Of a DNA stretch of 64,000 nucleotides, positions 62,318 to 64,000 are shown piece after piece. The stretch lies in assembly GCF_045124755.1 (NCBI RefSeq), contig NZ_JBGVMK010000082.1. One strand, given 5' to 3'. The first letter of the stretch is position 1; each line of letters starts with the position of its first letter. A model generated the notes under the pieces. It was not told the origin of the DNA. It did no database searches and saw only the letters and a program-made list of their open reading frames with translations. Both the position numbers and the translations under genes were made by a program. This stretch comes from Succinimonas sp045124755 (GTDB lineage Bacteria; Pseudomonadota; Gammaproteobacteria; Enterobacterales; Succinivibrionaceae).

Positions 62318-64000
62318 TCATTTTTCTTCTCCCGGCCGAGGAGGAGTATCCGGTTCTGGATGGGGAGTTCCTGGTTCCTCCAGAAGAGTGTCTTGTTTTG
62401 GCCGGGGAGTCTCCGGTTCTGCCGGAGGAGTATCAGGTTTTGACCGGGGAGAAGTATCCTGTTCCTCCGGAGGAGTGTCCGATGGAATTTTGCCAAGCCG
62501 CTTTTTAAGCGCCGCCGGATCCGCAATATTCGGATTATCTTTAAGGTTCTTGAAATCCATTTTTTCTTCTAATTTCAGTTCATCCACGGTAACAGGATCG
62601 CCTTGCCAGACTCGTTTGGTGGCTGTGCCCTTGCTGATGCCGTTCAGTTCGCATGTGTTCAGGTAAGAGGCAGCGTTGGCATGATTCTTCGCGGCCTGGT
62701 CGTTTTTATGACCTCCTGTCACCTTTTGCCGGGTTTTTTCCAGGCGGAACGAACTTTCGCAGACATTGTTAGTGACAGGAACCGAGAAATCTGTCATCCA
62801 TGCAAAGTATGCCTTGCGGTATTCCGGAACAAGGAGTCTCTTAATGATTCTGAACTGAACTGCAAGATGTTCCGGAGGAACGATTTTTTTGGATTCGTTT
62901 CCAAGAGCTCTCTGCTCGTTTTCATGGGCCGCAATCTGTTCGGTAAGGAGTTTGTGCTGTTCCTTCAGAGTCCGGTCCAGAAATTCGTTGAATGCTTTGA
63001 CAGTCTCTTCGGGGAGCGTTTTTTCATCCTCATTTTCCTTGGCAAGCTCGTTGCGCTCATGGATCATGCCGGAAAGCATCTCTTTAAGTTCCTTCGCCCA
63101 TTCGCATTCCGGGACATAGCAAAGCACAGCTGCAAGATCCCGCAGCAAATGCTGATTGCACTCCAGGTTAAGGTAGTTAAAAATCTCGTTGTAATTTACG
63201 GTATTGTGGTCGTGCATTACCTTGTGGATAGCGGTAAGCGTCGTAAGTATGCCGTCGTCGATAAGTCCTTCCAGATCTTTCTTCTCATGATGAATAAACA
63301 AGTTCATCCAGTCAGTGACATAAGACCGGAGACACTCTTGCTTTCCGTTTACAGTGATGGAGGTATCGTCCCAGTGCACAACCGCAAAGCACTGGAAGAT
63401 AGTTGCCACCTTCCGGGCAAATTCTTCGGTAAGTTCCCCGAATTTTTGGATGGTATCAGAGATAAATCCCTCGCTTGGCGACAGTTCCAATGTCGCCTCA
63501 ATTATTTTCTGAATCCGGTTTACACTGACAATCCCGACTTTTGACAGCAGACAGATGTATGTCTTAATCATGGGACCGTACTGCGCCTCTTCCTTAAGGT
63601 GATTTGGGATCCCGACCTTAAAAACGGAGCCGCATTCATGACAGGTAATATCGATGAATCTGTGCCGGGTTCTTTTAATACGGAATTCAAAGTCAAACTC
63701 CATCTTGTCGCGGATTAAAAAGTCCTCTTCGGACAGTTTCGTTCCGCACTTGGGACATATCAGAAAATCGGGCATTTTGCCATCTTCGATAAGCTGATCC
63801 CTGAAATCTTCGGGAACGTGGAATTCTGTTCCGGTTATAAGCCCCTCAATGCATTTGCCGAGCTTGTGCTGAGGGTGCCCCGGCTGTCCGCCTATTTTCC
63901 TGTCGCTCTTTTCGCGGCTGCTGACAACAGGCTTGCGCTTGTTCTTTCCTATAGGAGTCTTTGATGTGGGCAGACCGGAATTGGAGCTGTCCTTGCTCAT
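62318..64000 (-). CDS. IS66-family transposase (TnpC), 5' end probably beyond the window, with repeat tail
   Basis: The frame is open from the window edge (ATG at 64000) for 560 residues. IS66 TnpC proteins have a coiled-coil N-terminus ahead of the SSNSGLPTSKTP motif that begins here, so this Met is probably internal. Seen: the GGQPGHPQHKLGKC linker, a zinc-ribbon-like LICPKCGTKL and CHECGSVF, the catalytic DDE core (VVHWDDTSITVNG, and TNNVCESSFRLEK with the Glu), and NLECNQHLLRDLA. The C-terminus has about 3.7 copies of a 14-residue Pro/Glu-rich repeat (DTPPEEQ..., DTPPAEPETPRPKQ, DTLLEEPGTPHPEP), absent from standard family members. It is a different lineage from the decayed copy at 15.9-17.6 kb and shows no frameshift. 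Confidence 0.87.
   Translation of the reverse strand: MSKDSSNSGLPTSKTPIGKNKRKPVVSSREKSDRKIGGQPGHPQHKLGKCIEGLITGTEFHVPEDFRDQLIEDGKMPDFLICPKCGTKLSEEDFLIRDKMEFDFEFRIKRTRHRFIDITCHECGSVFKVGIPNHLKEEAQYGPMIKTYICLLSKVGIVSVNRIQKIIEATLELSPSEGFISDTIQKFGELTEEFARKVATIFQCFAVVHWDDTSITVNGKQECLRSYVTDWMNLFIHHEKKDLEGLIDDGILTTLTAIHKVMHDHNTVNYNEIFNYLNLECNQHLLRDLAAVLCYVPECEWAKELKEMLSGMIHERNELAKENEDEKTLPEETVKAFNEFLDRTLKEQHKLLTEQIAAHENEQRALGNESKKIVPPEHLAVQFRIIKRLLVPEYRKAYFAWMTDFSVPVTNNVCESSFRLEKTRQKVTGGHKNDQAAKNHANAASYLNTCELNGISKGTATKRVWQGDPVTVDELKLEEKMDFKNLKDNPNIADPAALKKRLGKIPSDTPPEEQDTSPRSKPDTPPAEPETPRPKQDTLLEEPGTPHPEPDTPPRPGEEK

Noticed and set aside
61917..62666. 249-codon plus-strand frame across the groES promoter and the IS66 3' end
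   Set aside because: It spans the heat-shock promoter and is antisense to the transposase tail; its Gly/Ser-rich repeats are the reverse reading of the 14-residue repeat.
1..64000. CRISPR arrays, tRNA and rRNA genes
   Set aside because: No regularly spaced direct repeats of CRISPR type and no tRNA or rRNA sequence was recognised by eye; a covariance-model search was not possible here.

Overview
The window comes from a gammaproteobacterium. CRP matches the Escherichia coli protein almost residue for residue, and three blocks keep enteric-type gene order: dxs-ispA-xseB with panE/yajL/yajQ/thiI nearby; mrcA facing pilMNOPQ-aroK-aroB-damX-rpe-gph-trpS; and groES-groEL behind a sigma-32-type promoter. 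Na+-NQR, type IV pilus genes, IS66 elements and an AAA-ATPase-like family protein would suit an anaerobic, host-associated lineage such as Succinivibrionaceae, but that placement is inference.

Layout. 1-9.8 kb: partial nqrA, a shortened AAA-ATPase-like protein, ampG, yajQ, the isoprenoid set dxs-ispA-xseB, a panE-like reductase and yajL. 9.8-26.2 kb: a visibly AT-rich surface-polysaccharide island. It holds fdtA-fdtB (dTDP-3-amino-3,6-dideoxyhexose synthesis), an opposing five-gene set (FkbH-like HAD protein, acyl carrier protein, MaoC-like dehydratase, SDR reductase, GNAT transferase), a decayed IS66 transposase with about 1.3 kb of debris, two glycosyltransferases, a Wzx flippase, a Wzy polymerase and a WbaP/WcaJ-type initiating transferase. 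26.2-31.4 kb: thiI, slyD with a very long His/Cys tail, a YheS-type ABC-F gene and rlmJ. 31.5-34.9 kb: a minor pilin operon fimT-pilV-pilW-pilX-pilE without pilY1. 35-39 kb: an acyltransferase, crp with a likely autoregulatory site, and argD. 39-49.4 kb: an RND pump and its adaptor placed directly downstream of aroK-aroB-damX-rpe-gph-trpS; the usual dam gene is missing. 49.5-57.2 kb: pilMNOPQ with divergent mrcA. 57.3-64 kb: a GGDEF/EAL protein, a YgjP-type metallopeptidase, groES-groEL and an IS66-family transposase running off the window.

How the genes work together. The island looks like a Wzx/Wzy-dependent O-antigen or capsule locus. Its most interesting part is the ACP-centred set, which by family knowledge could build a carrier-bound short hydroxyacyl group (FkbH-like enzymes load glyceryl units) for transfer to the amino group of the FdtB product. 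No hexapeptide-repeat acetyltransferase of the FdtC type is present, and the GNAT protein is the obvious candidate transferase. The rmlA/rmlB genes needed to make the dTDP-4-keto-6-deoxyglucose precursor are not in the window. The two pilus loci give the alignment/secretin complex and the minor pilins; motor ATPases, platform protein and prepilin peptidase must be elsewhere.

Recurring oddities are low-complexity, repeat-coded insertions: a 12-bp repeat in panE, another in the central loop of the RND pump, 14-residue repeats at the end of the IS66 transposase, and the SlyD tail.
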